Source of the DNA: Nocardioides nitrophenolicus
GTDB lineage: Bacteria > Actinomycetota > Actinomycetes > Propionibacteriales > Nocardioidaceae
Reading direction: 5' to 3'
Assembly (NCBI RefSeq): GCF_016907515.1
Contig: NZ_JAFBBY010000001.1
Span: 1,674,001 to 1,738,000, forward strand
DNA: 64,000 nucleotides
The translations under genes and the position numbers were made by a program. Positions 37,295 through 44,421 of this stretch are shown in pieces (position 1 is the stretch's first letter; every line of letters begins with the position of its first letter). A model generated the notes under the pieces. The model ran no database searches, was not told where the DNA came from, and saw only the letters and a program-made list of their open reading frames with translations.

Positions 37295-37324
37295 CAAGGA
37301 GCCCCGGCAAGACCGGGGCTCTTG
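37295..37324. other. Strong hairpin in the purA / ketosteroid isomerase intergenic region
   Basis: CAAGGAGCCCCGG (37295-37307) pairs with CCGGGGCTCTTG (37313-37324): a 12-bp stem with one bulged G and a 5-nt loop. It lies between two diverging genes, so it is not a simple 3' terminator. It could be an attenuator-like element in the purA leader, the end of an unannotated small RNA, or a protein site. It lacks a U tract on either strand. Confidence 0.5.
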
Positions 37325-37373
37325 CGGCGTCACGTTACCAAATCGCGACCTGCCCGCTAAGTTGAGCCGAAAC

Positions 37374-37387
37374 GAGAACACGTTCTA
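37374..37387. promoter_or_regulatory. KstR-like operator upstream of the ketosteroid isomerase gene
   Basis: GAGAACACGTTCTA matches the steroid-regulon operator TnnAACnnGTTnnA at every defined base except the first (G for T); AGAAC-AC-GTTCT is an exact inverted repeat. It ends 15 nt before the ATG of a ketosteroid isomerase-type gene, where bound KstR would block transcription or early elongation. AGGAG (37391-37395) is the ribosome site. Confidence 0.65.
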
Positions 37388-37402
37388 GTCAGGAGCACAG
37401 CC

Positions 37403-37777
37403 ATGGGCGCCAGCCGCGAGACCATCCTCGAGACCATCCAGCACTACGTCGACCTCGTCGCGACCGGTTCGTCGGCCGACGTCGTCGCGCTGTACGCCGA
37501 CGGAGCCACCGTCGAGGACCCGGTCGGCTCCGAGGTCCGCACCACCCGCGAGCAGATCGCCGAGTTCTACGGCACCCTCGACGGCCTCGAGCAGACCGGC
37601 CGCCTGCTGTTCGCCCGGGTCGCCGGCAACGAGGCCGCGTTCTCCTTCGAGCTCGCCACCAAGGCCGGCGACCAGACCTACACCCTCGCCCCCATCGACG
37701 TGATGACCTTCGACGACGACGGCCGGATCCTCAGCATGCGGGCGTTCTGGTCCGGCGAGGACATGGTCGTCAGCTGA
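37403..37777 (+). CDS. Steroid delta-isomerase (ketosteroid isomerase family)
   Basis: A 124-residue SnoaL/NTF2-fold protein of the length of bacterial 3-oxo-delta5-steroid isomerase. The catalytic set of Comamonas KSI (Tyr14, Asp38, Asp99) appears as Tyr15 (TIQHYVDLV), Asp39 (TVEDPVGS) and Asp99 (LAPIDVMTF), and the C-terminal MRAFWSGEDMV is typical of actinobacterial members. It would move the delta5 double bond to delta4 in 3-oxosteroids, an early step in sterol catabolism. The KstR-like site directly upstream supports this. No other steroid-catabolic gene is adjacent, although an acyl-CoA ligase and a carboxyltransferase occur in the window. It converges on the carboxyltransferase gene. 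Confidence 0.85.
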   Translation: MGASRETILETIQHYVDLVATGSSADVVALYADGATVEDPVGSEVRTTREQIAEFYGTLDGLEQTGRLLFARVAGNEAAFSFELATKAGDQTYTLAPIDVMTFDDDGRILSMRAFWSGEDMVVS

Positions 37778-37786
37778 CCGTCCCTA

Positions 37787-37885
37787 CCGCCGACCCGGCA
37801 GAAAGTAGTGCCGGTTTTCCGCCGACCCGGCAGAAAGTAGCGCCGGGTCAGCGGAAATCAGGAGCCACTTTCTGCCGGGTCGGCG
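37787..37885. repeat. Palindromic repeat cluster overlapping the 3' end of the carboxyltransferase gene
   Basis: Two 28-bp direct copies, beginning CCGCCGACCCGGCAGAAAGT, occur at 37787-37814 and 37819-37846 (one difference). An inverted copy, ACTTTCTGCCGGGTCGGCG, is at 37867-37885. The inverted arm lies inside the coding region of the carboxyltransferase and encodes part of its last residues (LADPAES). The hairpins lie between two convergent genes and may terminate both. Confidence 0.78.
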
Positions 37886-39306
37886 AGACGGGCGGCGATC
37901 TCCGCCACGACCGCCCGGGCGAGCGTCTCAGGGGTGTCCCCCTCAGCCTCCGGTACGACGCCGTGCACGTCCCCGTCCGCGAGCAGGTCCAGCGCGCCCA
38001 CCTTCTGCCGGGCGGCCATCTCGGCGGCGCGGGACGGCTCGCCGTGCACGATCACGCTGGCGCCCTCGGGCGGCAGCGGCGACAGCCAGCCGCGCTCGGT
38101 CGCGAGCACGGTGCGGGCGGGCAGCAGGGCGAGTGCGCCGCCGCCGCAGCCCTGGCCGAGGATGACCGAGACCGTGGGCACGGTCATGGTGACCAGACCG
38201 GCGATGCAGCGGGCGATCTCGCCGGCCATCGCGCCCTCCTCGGCGCGCTGCGACAGCTCGGCACCGGGGGTGTCGATGACGGTGACGAGCGGCAGCCGCA
38301 GCTCCTCGGCGAGCTCCATCGCGCGCCGCGCCTCCCGCAGCGCGCCCGGTCCCATCGGGGTCGCCGGCGTCTGGCGCGAGCGGTCCTGGCCGACGAGCAC
38401 GCACGGCTGCCCGTCGAGCCGGGTGAGGGCGATGAGAACGGTGTCGTCGCGCTCGCCCTCGTCAGTGCCCTTGAGCCGCAGGGTGCTGGCGGCGCCGTAC
38501 CTGATCAGGTCGCGTACGCCGACCCGCCCGTCGCCCCGCGTGGCCTCGATGTCCTCCCACACCGGGTGGTCGAGCGTCGTGCCGGGCGCGACCGGGTCGC
38601 GGCGCTCGAGGGCGGGCGCCGACGGCGGGTCGACGAGTACGCCGAGCGCGTGGTCGACGAGCGCTGGGATGCTCTCCACCGGGATGACGGCGTCGATCAC
38701 GCCGTGGGCGGCGAGGTTCTCGGCGACCTGCACCCCGGACGGGAACGGCTCGCCGTTGAGCGCCTCGTAGACCTTCGGCCCGAGGAAGCCGACCAGCGCG
38801 CCCGGCTCGGCGACGGTGACGTGCCCGAGCGAGCCCCACGAGGCGTAGACGCCGCCGGTGGTGGGATGCCGCAGGTGGACGAGATACGGCAGCCCGGCGC
38901 CGCGGTGCTCCATCAGCGCCCGCGAGATCTCGACCATCTGCACGAACGCCCGGGTGCCCTCCTGCATCCGGGTGCCGCCCGACGACGTGCTCGCCAGGAC
39001 GGGCAGGCCCTCGGCCGTGGCGCGGCGTACGGCGGCCGCGATCCGGGTGGCGGCGGCGACGCCGATCGAGCCGGCCAGGAACCGGAACTCGTTGACCACG
39101 AAGGCCACCGGCCGTCCGCGCACCGTCCCACGGCCGGTCAGCACGGACTCGTCGGTGCCGGCCTTCTCGGCGGCCGCGCGCAGCTCGGCCTGGTACGCCG
39201 CGCCGTGCCCACTGATGTCGACCGGCGTGTCCCACGACTCGTAGGAGCCCTCGTCGAGCACGAGGTCGATCAGCTCACGGGCGGTCCAGCGGCGAGGGGA
39301 GCTCAT
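37858..39306 (-). CDS. Acyl-CoA carboxylase carboxyltransferase, fused beta and alpha (AccD-AccA) halves
   Basis: A 482-residue crotonase-fold carboxyltransferase. The first half (about 1-230) is AccD-like: GRGTVRGRPVAFVVNEFRFL, LASTSSGGTRMQEGTRAFVQ, GGVYASWGSLGHVTVAEPGA and FPSGVQVAENLAAHGVIDAV. The second half is AccA-like: DRSRQTPATPMGPGALREAR, LVTVIDTPGAELSQRAEEGA and VILGQGCGGGALALLPA. It would move CO2 from carboxybiotin to an acyl-CoA. The AccD zinc ribbon is missing, and no biotin carboxylase or BCCP gene is nearby, so its partner is encoded elsewhere. The C-terminal tail derives from a repeat element. No Shine-Dalgarno is seen before the ATG. Acetyl- versus other acyl-CoA specificity is undetermined. 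Confidence 0.88.
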   Translation of the reverse strand: MSSPRRWTARELIDLVLDEGSYESWDTPVDISGHGAAYQAELRAAAEKAGTDESVLTGRGTVRGRPVAFVVNEFRFLAGSIGVAAATRIAAAVRRATAEGLPVLASTSSGGTRMQEGTRAFVQMVEISRALMEHRGAGLPYLVHLRHPTTGGVYASWGSLGHVTVAEPGALVGFLGPKVYEALNGEPFPSGVQVAENLAAHGVIDAVIPVESIPALVDHALGVLVDPPSAPALERRDPVAPGTTLDHPVWEDIEATRGDGRVGVRDLIRYGAASTLRLKGTDEGERDDTVLIALTRLDGQPCVLVGQDRSRQTPATPMGPGALREARRAMELAEELRLPLVTVIDTPGAELSQRAEEGAMAGEIARCIAGLVTMTVPTVSVILGQGCGGGALALLPARTVLATERGWLSPLPPEGASVIVHGEPSRAAEMAARQKVGALDLLADGDVHGVVPEAEGDTPETLARAVVAEIAARLADPAESGS

Positions 39307-39362
39307 GACGGGGATACAACCACGGCCACGCACGGCGTACGTCGGCAAGTTCTGCCAATCCC

Positions 39363-39368
39363 TAGGCT
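39363..39368 (+). promoter_or_regulatory. -10 box of the leaderless lipid-kinase-like gene promoter
   Basis: TAGGCT 6 nt before the GTG at 39375, with no ribosome site between. Confidence 0.55.
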
Positions 39369-39374
39369 GTCCGC

Positions 39375-40265
39375 GTGGCCACGAGACTGCTCCTCATCAC
39401 GAACGGCGGCGCGGGTACGGCGGACCGCGAGGCCGTGGACGCCGCCCTGGCCGTCCTTCGCGAGCACGCCGAGGTCGAGGTGGTCGCGACCTCCTCGCCG
39501 GAGGAGCTCGACGACGTGCTCGACACCGCGGCCGAGCGCACCGTCGTCGTCGCGGGCGGCGACGGCAGCGTGCACGCGGTCGTCCAGGCACTGCACACCC
39601 GCGGCGACCTGACCGGCCGTACCCTCGCGCTGATCCCGCTCGGCACCGGCAACGACTTCGCCCGCACCCTCGGCCTGCCCCTCGACGCCGCCGAGGCGGC
39701 CCGCGTGGTGACCGGCGGCGTGACCCGCCCCACCGACCTGGTGGTCGACGAGGACGGCCAGGTGACCGTCAACAGCGTCCATCTCGGCGCCGGCGCGGAG
39801 GCGGGCAAGCGCGGCGCGCGGTGGAAGGAGCGGCTGGGCCGGGTCGGCTACCCGATCGGGGCGCTGCAGACCGCGCTCAACCCGCCCAGCCTGCGGGTGC
39901 GTGTCGAGGTGGACGACGCGGTGGTCGTCGACGTCGACCAGCCGGTGCTCATGGTCGCGGTCGGCAACGGCGCCTCGGTGGGCGGCGGCACCGAGCTCAC
40001 CCCCGACGCCGAGCCCCACGACGGCGAGGTGGACGTGCTGGTCGCGACGCCGCGCGGACCGCTCGCGCGCCTGGGCTACCTGGTGCGGCTGCCGTTCGCG
40101 CGTCACGAGCAGCACGGCGACGTCCGCATCCTGCGCGGGCGCACGGTCCGGGTGAGCGGCACGCCGTTCGACTGCAACAGCGACGGGGAGATCGACGGCC
40201 CGGTGCGCTCGCGGACCTGGCGGGTGCTGCCGGCGGCGTACGGGATGGTGGTCCCGCGCTCCTAG
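39375..40265 (+). CDS. Diacylglycerol/lipid kinase family protein (YegS/DgkB-like)
   Basis: A 296-residue DAGK catalytic-domain protein. The nucleotide-binding region includes RLLLITNGGAGTADRE, VVVAGGDGSVHAVVQAL (the GGDGS motif) and LIPLGTGNDFARTLGLP. The C-terminal beta-sandwich carries NGASVGGGTELTPDAEPHDG and FDCNSDGEIDGPV. Members phosphorylate diacylglycerol, sphingoid bases or related lipids at the inner membrane face. The substrate is not determined by sequence. The GTG start follows a TAGGCT box. It is divergent from the carboxyltransferase across 68 bp and is followed 19 nt later by lysyl-tRNA synthetase, which has its own promoter. Confidence 0.92.
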   Translation: MATRLLLITNGGAGTADREAVDAALAVLREHAEVEVVATSSPEELDDVLDTAAERTVVVAGGDGSVHAVVQALHTRGDLTGRTLALIPLGTGNDFARTLGLPLDAAEAARVVTGGVTRPTDLVVDEDGQVTVNSVHLGAGAEAGKRGARWKERLGRVGYPIGALQTALNPPSLRVRVEVDDAVVVDVDQPVLMVAVGNGASVGGGTELTPDAEPHDGEVDVLVATPRGPLARLGYLVRLPFARHEQHGDVRILRGRTVRVSGTPFDCNSDGEIDGPVRSRTWRVLPAAYGMVVPRS

Positions 40266-40270
40266 CCCCC

Positions 40271-40276
40271 TAGGCT
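40271..40276 (+). promoter_or_regulatory. -10 box of the leaderless lysyl-tRNA synthetase promoter
   Basis: TAGGCT 8 nt before the GTG at 40285. It lies within the short gap after the lipid-kinase-like gene, so LysRS can be expressed independently. Confidence 0.5.
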
Positions 40277-40284
40277 TGGGCGCC

Positions 40285-41982
40285 GTGGCACGTGGACAGA
40301 GCAACCAGCAGCAGGACCCCGCCGACTGGGTGACCCGGACCGCCGACCTGGCGCTGCGGCACGCCGAGCAGGTCAACGGCGGCACCCTGCCCGACCTGGT
40401 GACCTGCGCGTCCGGGATCAGCCCGTCCGGACCGATCCACCTCGGCAACCTGCGCGAGTTCCTCACCGTGCACTTCGTGGCCGAGGAGATCCGCCGCCGC
40501 GGCATCAACGTGCGCCACCTGCACAGCTGGGACGACTACGACCGCTTCCGCAAGGTGCCGGCCGGCGTCGACACCGCCTGGAACGAGCACATCGGCCGCC
40601 CGCTGTCGGCCGTTCCCGACCCGACCGGGGAGTTCGCCAACTGGGGCGAGCGCTACAAGGCGCCGCTGCGGGCAGCGCTGGTCGAGATGGGCTGCGACAT
40701 GGTCGAGGTCGACCAGACCGCGATGTACCGCTCCGGCGCCTACCGGGAGCAGGTCCTCACCGCGATCCGCAAGCGCGGCGAGATCGAGACCGTGATGGCC
40801 CGCTTCCGCACCAAGAAGGTCGAGGGCGCTGCGGAGGCCGACGAGTCCACCGCCGAGGAGGAGTCCGGGCACGGCTCGACCGAGGACCTGGCCCGCTTCC
40901 CCTACAAGCCCTACTGCCGCGGCTGCGGCCGCGACACCGTCACCCTCACCTCGTACGACGACGAGACGACCGACCTCGCCTACACCTGCGACGTGTGCGG
41001 CGACTCCTACGTCACCAACGTCGCCACCCAGGACGAGGGCAAGCTGGTCTGGAAGGTCGACTGGCCGATGCGGTGGACCTTCGAGGGCGTCCACTTCGAG
41101 CCCGGCGGCGTCGACCACGCGTCCCCGGGGTCGTCCTACACCGTCGGCAAGGAGATCGTCGGCCCGATCTTCGGCGGCACCGCGCCGTCGTTCGTCGGCT
41201 ACTCGTTCGTCGGCGTCGCCGGCATGCCGAAGATGTCGTCGTCGAAGGGCGGCGTGCCGACCGCGGCCGAGGCGCTGCGGATCCTCGAGGCGCCGATCCT
41301 GCGCTGGCTCTACGCCCGCAGGCAGCCCAAGCAGGCGTTCAACGTCGACTTCGGGCAGGAGGTGCTGCGCCTGTACGACGAGTGGGACGCGCTGACGAGG
41401 AAGGCCGCGATCCCGGAGAAGCGGGACGCCGCGGTGCTCGCGTGGGAGCGGGCCTCGGCGACGTCGACGGCGGGGACGCTGCCGACGCCGGCGGTCGTCG
41501 TCCCCTTCCGGATGCTGTCGTCGGTCGCCGACGTGACCGCCGGATCGCGGGAGATCACCGCGCGCACCGTCGGCGCCGCCGAGGCCGACCTCGAGCCGCG
41601 GCTGACCAAGGCCGCCACCTGGATCACCGCGTACGTCGACCCCGACGAGCGCACCACCGTCCGCGCGAGCGCCGACACGGCCCGGCTCGCCGCACTCGAC
41701 GCCGACGAGGAGCGCTGGCTGGGCCTCCTGCTCGACGGCCTGCCCGAACGCTTCGACTCGGCCGACTCGGTCGAGGAGCTGACCACGCTGATCTACGGCG
41801 TGCCCAAGCTGGCCCGCGGCCTGGCCGTCGAGGACGCGCCCACCGACGAGGTGAAGGCCGACCAGAAGGCGTTCTTCAAGCTGCTCTACCACCTGCTCGT
41901 GGACGCCGAGCGCGGGCCGCGGCTGCCGACGCTGTTCGCGGCGCTGGGTCCGGAGCGGGTGCGCGCGCTGCTCGCCCGCTGA
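40285..41982 (+). CDS. lysK: Class I lysyl-tRNA synthetase
   Basis: A 565-residue class I LysRS, structurally unrelated to the class II enzyme of most bacteria. The HIGH-type motif is ISPSGPIHLGN (about residues 45-55) and the signature loop is KMSSSKG starting at Lys316. Zinc-ribbon cysteines are in YCRGCGRDTVTL and YTCDVCGDSYV. The C-terminal helical domain is present. It charges tRNA-Lys with lysine. Many actinobacteria carry this enzyme alone or beside the class II form; which applies here cannot be seen. An in-frame TTG at 40276 is disfavoured because it lies inside the -10 box. Confidence 0.94.
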   Translation: MARGQSNQQQDPADWVTRTADLALRHAEQVNGGTLPDLVTCASGISPSGPIHLGNLREFLTVHFVAEEIRRRGINVRHLHSWDDYDRFRKVPAGVDTAWNEHIGRPLSAVPDPTGEFANWGERYKAPLRAALVEMGCDMVEVDQTAMYRSGAYREQVLTAIRKRGEIETVMARFRTKKVEGAAEADESTAEEESGHGSTEDLARFPYKPYCRGCGRDTVTLTSYDDETTDLAYTCDVCGDSYVTNVATQDEGKLVWKVDWPMRWTFEGVHFEPGGVDHASPGSSYTVGKEIVGPIFGGTAPSFVGYSFVGVAGMPKMSSSKGGVPTAAEALRILEAPILRWLYARRQPKQAFNVDFGQEVLRLYDEWDALTRKAAIPEKRDAAVLAWERASATSTAGTLPTPAVVVPFRMLSSVADVTAGSREITARTVGAAEADLEPRLTKAATWITAYVDPDERTTVRASADTARLAALDADEERWLGLLLDGLPERFDSADSVEELTTLIYGVPKLARGLAVEDAPTDEVKADQKAFFKLLYHLLVDAERGPRLPTLFAALGPERVRALLAR

Positions 41983-42037
41983 CCCGGCGGCGCGGGCCGC
42001 GCGGAGAAAATTCGCGGATCCGCGTGATGAACCGCGA

Positions 42038-42064
42038 GGAATCCCGTCCAGACAGGAGTACGTC
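42038..42064 (+). promoter_or_regulatory. Possible ECF-sigma promoter upstream of the small membrane protein
   Basis: GGAATC (42038-42043) and CGTC (42061-42064) separated by 17 nt resemble ECF (SigE/SigR-like) -35 and -10 elements. The start site would lie just before the AAGGAGG ribosome site (42071-42077). Two ECF-type sigma genes occur in the window, but no link can be proven. Confidence 0.35.
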
Positions 42065-42083
42065 TCGGACAAGGAGGATCCTC

Positions 42084-42254
42084 ATGCAGAGCACACCCAC
42101 GCCCCACAAGCACCGCGCGAGCGAGCCGGTTCCGCCCGGCGAGCGGCCGGCCACGACCCGCGCCCACCGCGGCTCACGCACCACCGACCTGCCCATCGCG
42201 GCCGCACTCGGCCTGATCCTGCTGCTCGTGGCGGCCTGGCTGACCGTGCGCTGA
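42084..42254 (+). CDS. Small single-pass membrane protein (56 residues), function unknown
   Basis: A short ORF with an excellent AAGGAGG site 6 nt before the ATG. The product begins MQSTPTPHKHRASEPVPPGE, has a hydrophilic, proline- and arginine-rich N-terminus of about 35 residues and ends in one membrane helix (DLPIAAALGLILLLVAAWLT) with a short VR tail. This fits a C-terminally tail-anchored (N-in) topology. The ribosome site, codon use and a stop right after the helix argue that it is real. No family is recognised. A possible ECF-type promoter lies upstream, which would fit a stress-response micropeptide. Confidence 0.7.
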   Translation: MQSTPTPHKHRASEPVPPGERPATTRAHRGSRTTDLPIAAALGLILLLVAAWLTVR

Positions 42255-42312
42255 GCGGGCTCAACATGGGCGACGTGACACTTGGCTACAAGTGACCGCT
42301 GCTGGCCGCGGC

Positions 42313-42735
42313 TCAGCCCAGCAGCTCGTCGTACGCCGTGGGGCTGGAGTCGCGCAGGAAGCCCGAGCAGCGCTCCCACTCGTCGCTCTCGCCGATCGCG
42401 CGGGCGGCGAGGGCCAGCAGCGCCAGCGAGCGCAGGAAGCCGCGGTTCGGCTCGTGCTCCCACGGCACCGGGCCATGGCCCTTCCAGCCGTTGCGGCGCA
42501 GCAGGTCGAGCGAGCGGTGGTAGCCGACACGGGAGTAGGCGTAGACCGTCACGTCGTCGGCGCCCTCGTCGCGGGCCTGCTCGGCGAAGGCCGCCCAGGC
42601 GAGGGGCGAGGCGGGCAGCCGTCGTACGACGTCGGCGGGCGCGTGGCCCTCCTCGAGGAGCGCCTCCGCGGGGTCGACGGGCAGGTGCGTGGGCGGGGGG
42701 CCGGCCATCAGGTCGGCGCCGGGCGTGATGCTCAT
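42313..42735 (-). CDS. DUF3151 family protein
   Basis: A 140-residue soluble protein of the actinobacterial DUF3151 family: HLPVDPAEALLEEGHAPADV, RLPASPLAWAAFAEQARDEG, VTVYAYSRVGYHRSLDLLRR, NGWKGHGPVPWEHEPNRGFL and SDEWERCSGFLRDSSPTAYD. It is all-helical and TPR-like in pattern, with no catalytic motif. The function is unknown. In actinobacteria it is often found near fructose-bisphosphate aldolase, as here (fbaA is about 3 kb away). It is divergent from the MFS gene across 58 bp. Confidence 0.86.
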   Translation of the reverse strand: MSITPGADLMAGPPPTHLPVDPAEALLEEGHAPADVVRRLPASPLAWAAFAEQARDEGADDVTVYAYSRVGYHRSLDLLRRNGWKGHGPVPWEHEPNRGFLRSLALLALAARAIGESDEWERCSGFLRDSSPTAYDELLG

Positions 42736-42793
42736 GGGGACATTGTCGCCCGACCCGGAAGAAGTGTCGGAGCCCGGGTGTTCACTGGTCTTC

Positions 42794-44287
42794 GTGACCC
42801 GGAACGCACCCTCCTCCGCTCCCACCGAGACGCCCGGCCAGGCGCTGAACCCCTGGCCGGCGCTGTGGGCGCTCGTCCTCGGGTTCTTCATGATCCTGGT
42901 CGACCTCACCATCGTCACCGTGGCGACGCCGACGATCATCGAGGACCTCGACGCGTCGGTCAACGACGTGGTGTGGGTCTCCAGCGCCTACATGCTGGCC
43001 TACGCCGTCCCCGTGCTGATCACCGGCCGCCTCGGCGACCGCTTCGGCTCCAAGTACCTCTACCTCGCGGGCCTGACCGTCTTCACGCTCGCCTCGCTGT
43101 GGTGCGGGCTGACGACCACCGTCGAGGGGCTGATCGTCGCGCGCGTCGTCCAGGGCTTCGGCGCGTCGATGATGACGCCCCAGACCATGGCGATCATCAC
43201 CCGGATCTTCCCGCCCGCCCAGCGCGGCAGCGCGATGGCGGTCTGGGGGGCCACGGCCGGCGTGGCGATGGTGGTCGGGCCGCTGCTCGGCGGCGTGCTC
43301 ACCGACGGGCTGGGCTGGGAGTGGATCTTCTTCGTCAACATCCCGGTCGGCCTGGTCGCCTTCGTGATGGCCTGGCGCCTGGTCCCGGCGCTGCCCACCC
43401 ATGCCCACCGGTTCGACTGGCTGGGCGTCGCGCTCTCGGGCGCGGCCATGTTCCTGCTCTGCTTCGGCATCCAGGAGGGCCATCAGAAGGACTGGGCGCC
43501 GTGGATCATCGCCATGATCGCGGGTGGCGCCGTGGTGCTCGTGGCCTTCATCGCCTGGCAGCGGTTCAACCGGGCCGAGCCGCTGGTGCCGCTCGAGCTG
43601 TTCCGCGACCGCAACTTCTCGGTCTCCACGGTCGCGATCACCTGCATGGGCGCGATCGCCGCCTCGTTCGGGTTCCCGCTCATGCTCTACGCCCAGGCCG
43701 TGCGGGGCTACTCCCCCACCGGCGCCGCCCTGCTGATGCTGCCGATGGCCGTGATGTCGATCCTGCTCGCCCGGCTGGTCGGCCGCCTCTCCGACCAGCA
43801 GCACCCCCGCTGGGTCCTCGGCTTCGGCTTCGCGACCAGCCTGGTCGGCTTCCTCGGCCTGATCTGGCGCCTCGAGCCCGGCGTCGCGGTCTGGGAGCTC
43901 GCCGTACCCATGGCGCTGATCGGCGTCGGCAACGCCTTCATCTGGGCGCCCACCGCCACCACCGCCAACCGCAACCTCCCGATGCACCAGGCCGGCGCCG
44001 GCGCCGGCGTCTACAACGCCACCCGCCAGGTCGGCTCGGTCCTCGGCGCCGCCGCCATCGCCGTCCTCATGGACGCCCGCCTGGCCCACTACCTCCCCGG
44101 CGCGGCCGCCCACGGCGAGGCCGGCGCCGCCCAGATCCCCGACCCCCACATCGCCGACCTGTTCAGCAGGGCCATGCAGCAGTCACTGTGGCTGCCCGCC
44201 GCGATGTACCTCGTCGGCCTGGTCGCGGTGATGTTCTACGAGCGACCACGGCACGAGGGGTTCGGGCAGGCCGCGGTGCAGGAATAA
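42794..44287 (+). CDS. MFS transporter, DHA2 (14-helix drug exporter) family
   Basis: A 497-residue membrane protein with about 14 predicted helices. DHA2 hallmarks are FFMILVDLTIVTVATPTIIE in helix 1, ITGRLGDRFGSKYLYLAGLT (motif A), RVVQGFGASMMTPQTMAII and the antiporter motif C GPLLGGVLTDGLGWEWIFFV. Family members export toxic or signalling compounds in exchange for protons. The substrate is unknown and no regulator adjoins it. The start is taken as the GTG at 42794 (VTRNAPSS); longer readings run into the DUF3151 control region. It converges on ilvA across a palindromic repeat. Confidence 0.91.
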   Translation: MTRNAPSSAPTETPGQALNPWPALWALVLGFFMILVDLTIVTVATPTIIEDLDASVNDVVWVSSAYMLAYAVPVLITGRLGDRFGSKYLYLAGLTVFTLASLWCGLTTTVEGLIVARVVQGFGASMMTPQTMAIITRIFPPAQRGSAMAVWGATAGVAMVVGPLLGGVLTDGLGWEWIFFVNIPVGLVAFVMAWRLVPALPTHAHRFDWLGVALSGAAMFLLCFGIQEGHQKDWAPWIIAMIAGGAVVLVAFIAWQRFNRAEPLVPLELFRDRNFSVSTVAITCMGAIAASFGFPLMLYAQAVRGYSPTGAALLMLPMAVMSILLARLVGRLSDQQHPRWVLGFGFATSLVGFLGLIWRLEPGVAVWELAVPMALIGVGNAFIWAPTATTANRNLPMHQAGAGAGVYNATRQVGSVLGAAAIAVLMDARLAHYLPGAAAHGEAGAAQIPDPHIADLFSRAMQQSLWLPAAMYLVGLVAVMFYERPRHEGFGQAAVQE

Positions 44288-44390
44288 CCGGTTGACCGGT
44301 TGTTCCTGCACTTGTCGGGTTCTTCCTGCACTTGTCGGGCGTTGCAACGGCCGACAAGTGCCAGTTTCACCGGTCGACCGGCGATTCCGA
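44288..44390. repeat. Palindromic intergenic element between mfs and ilvA, related to 62042-62112
   Basis: Two direct copies of TTCCTGCACTTGTCGGG (44303-44319, 44323-44339) face an inverted CCGACAAGTG (44351-44360). CACTTGTCGG / CCGACAAGTG form a 10-bp stem around GCGTTGCAACGG. Outer parts (CCGGTTGACCGGT and ACCGGTCGACCGG) also pair imperfectly. The segment 44339-44390 is nearly the same as 62058-62108. It lies between convergent genes and may terminate both. Confidence 0.75.
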
Positions 44391-44421
44391 CACCGAACCG
44401 ACGCCGGCATCCCGCCGCCCC

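Noticed and set aside
37295..37324. Classical Rho-independent terminator
   Set aside because: It lies between diverging genes and has no U tract on either strand; left as an unassigned hairpin.
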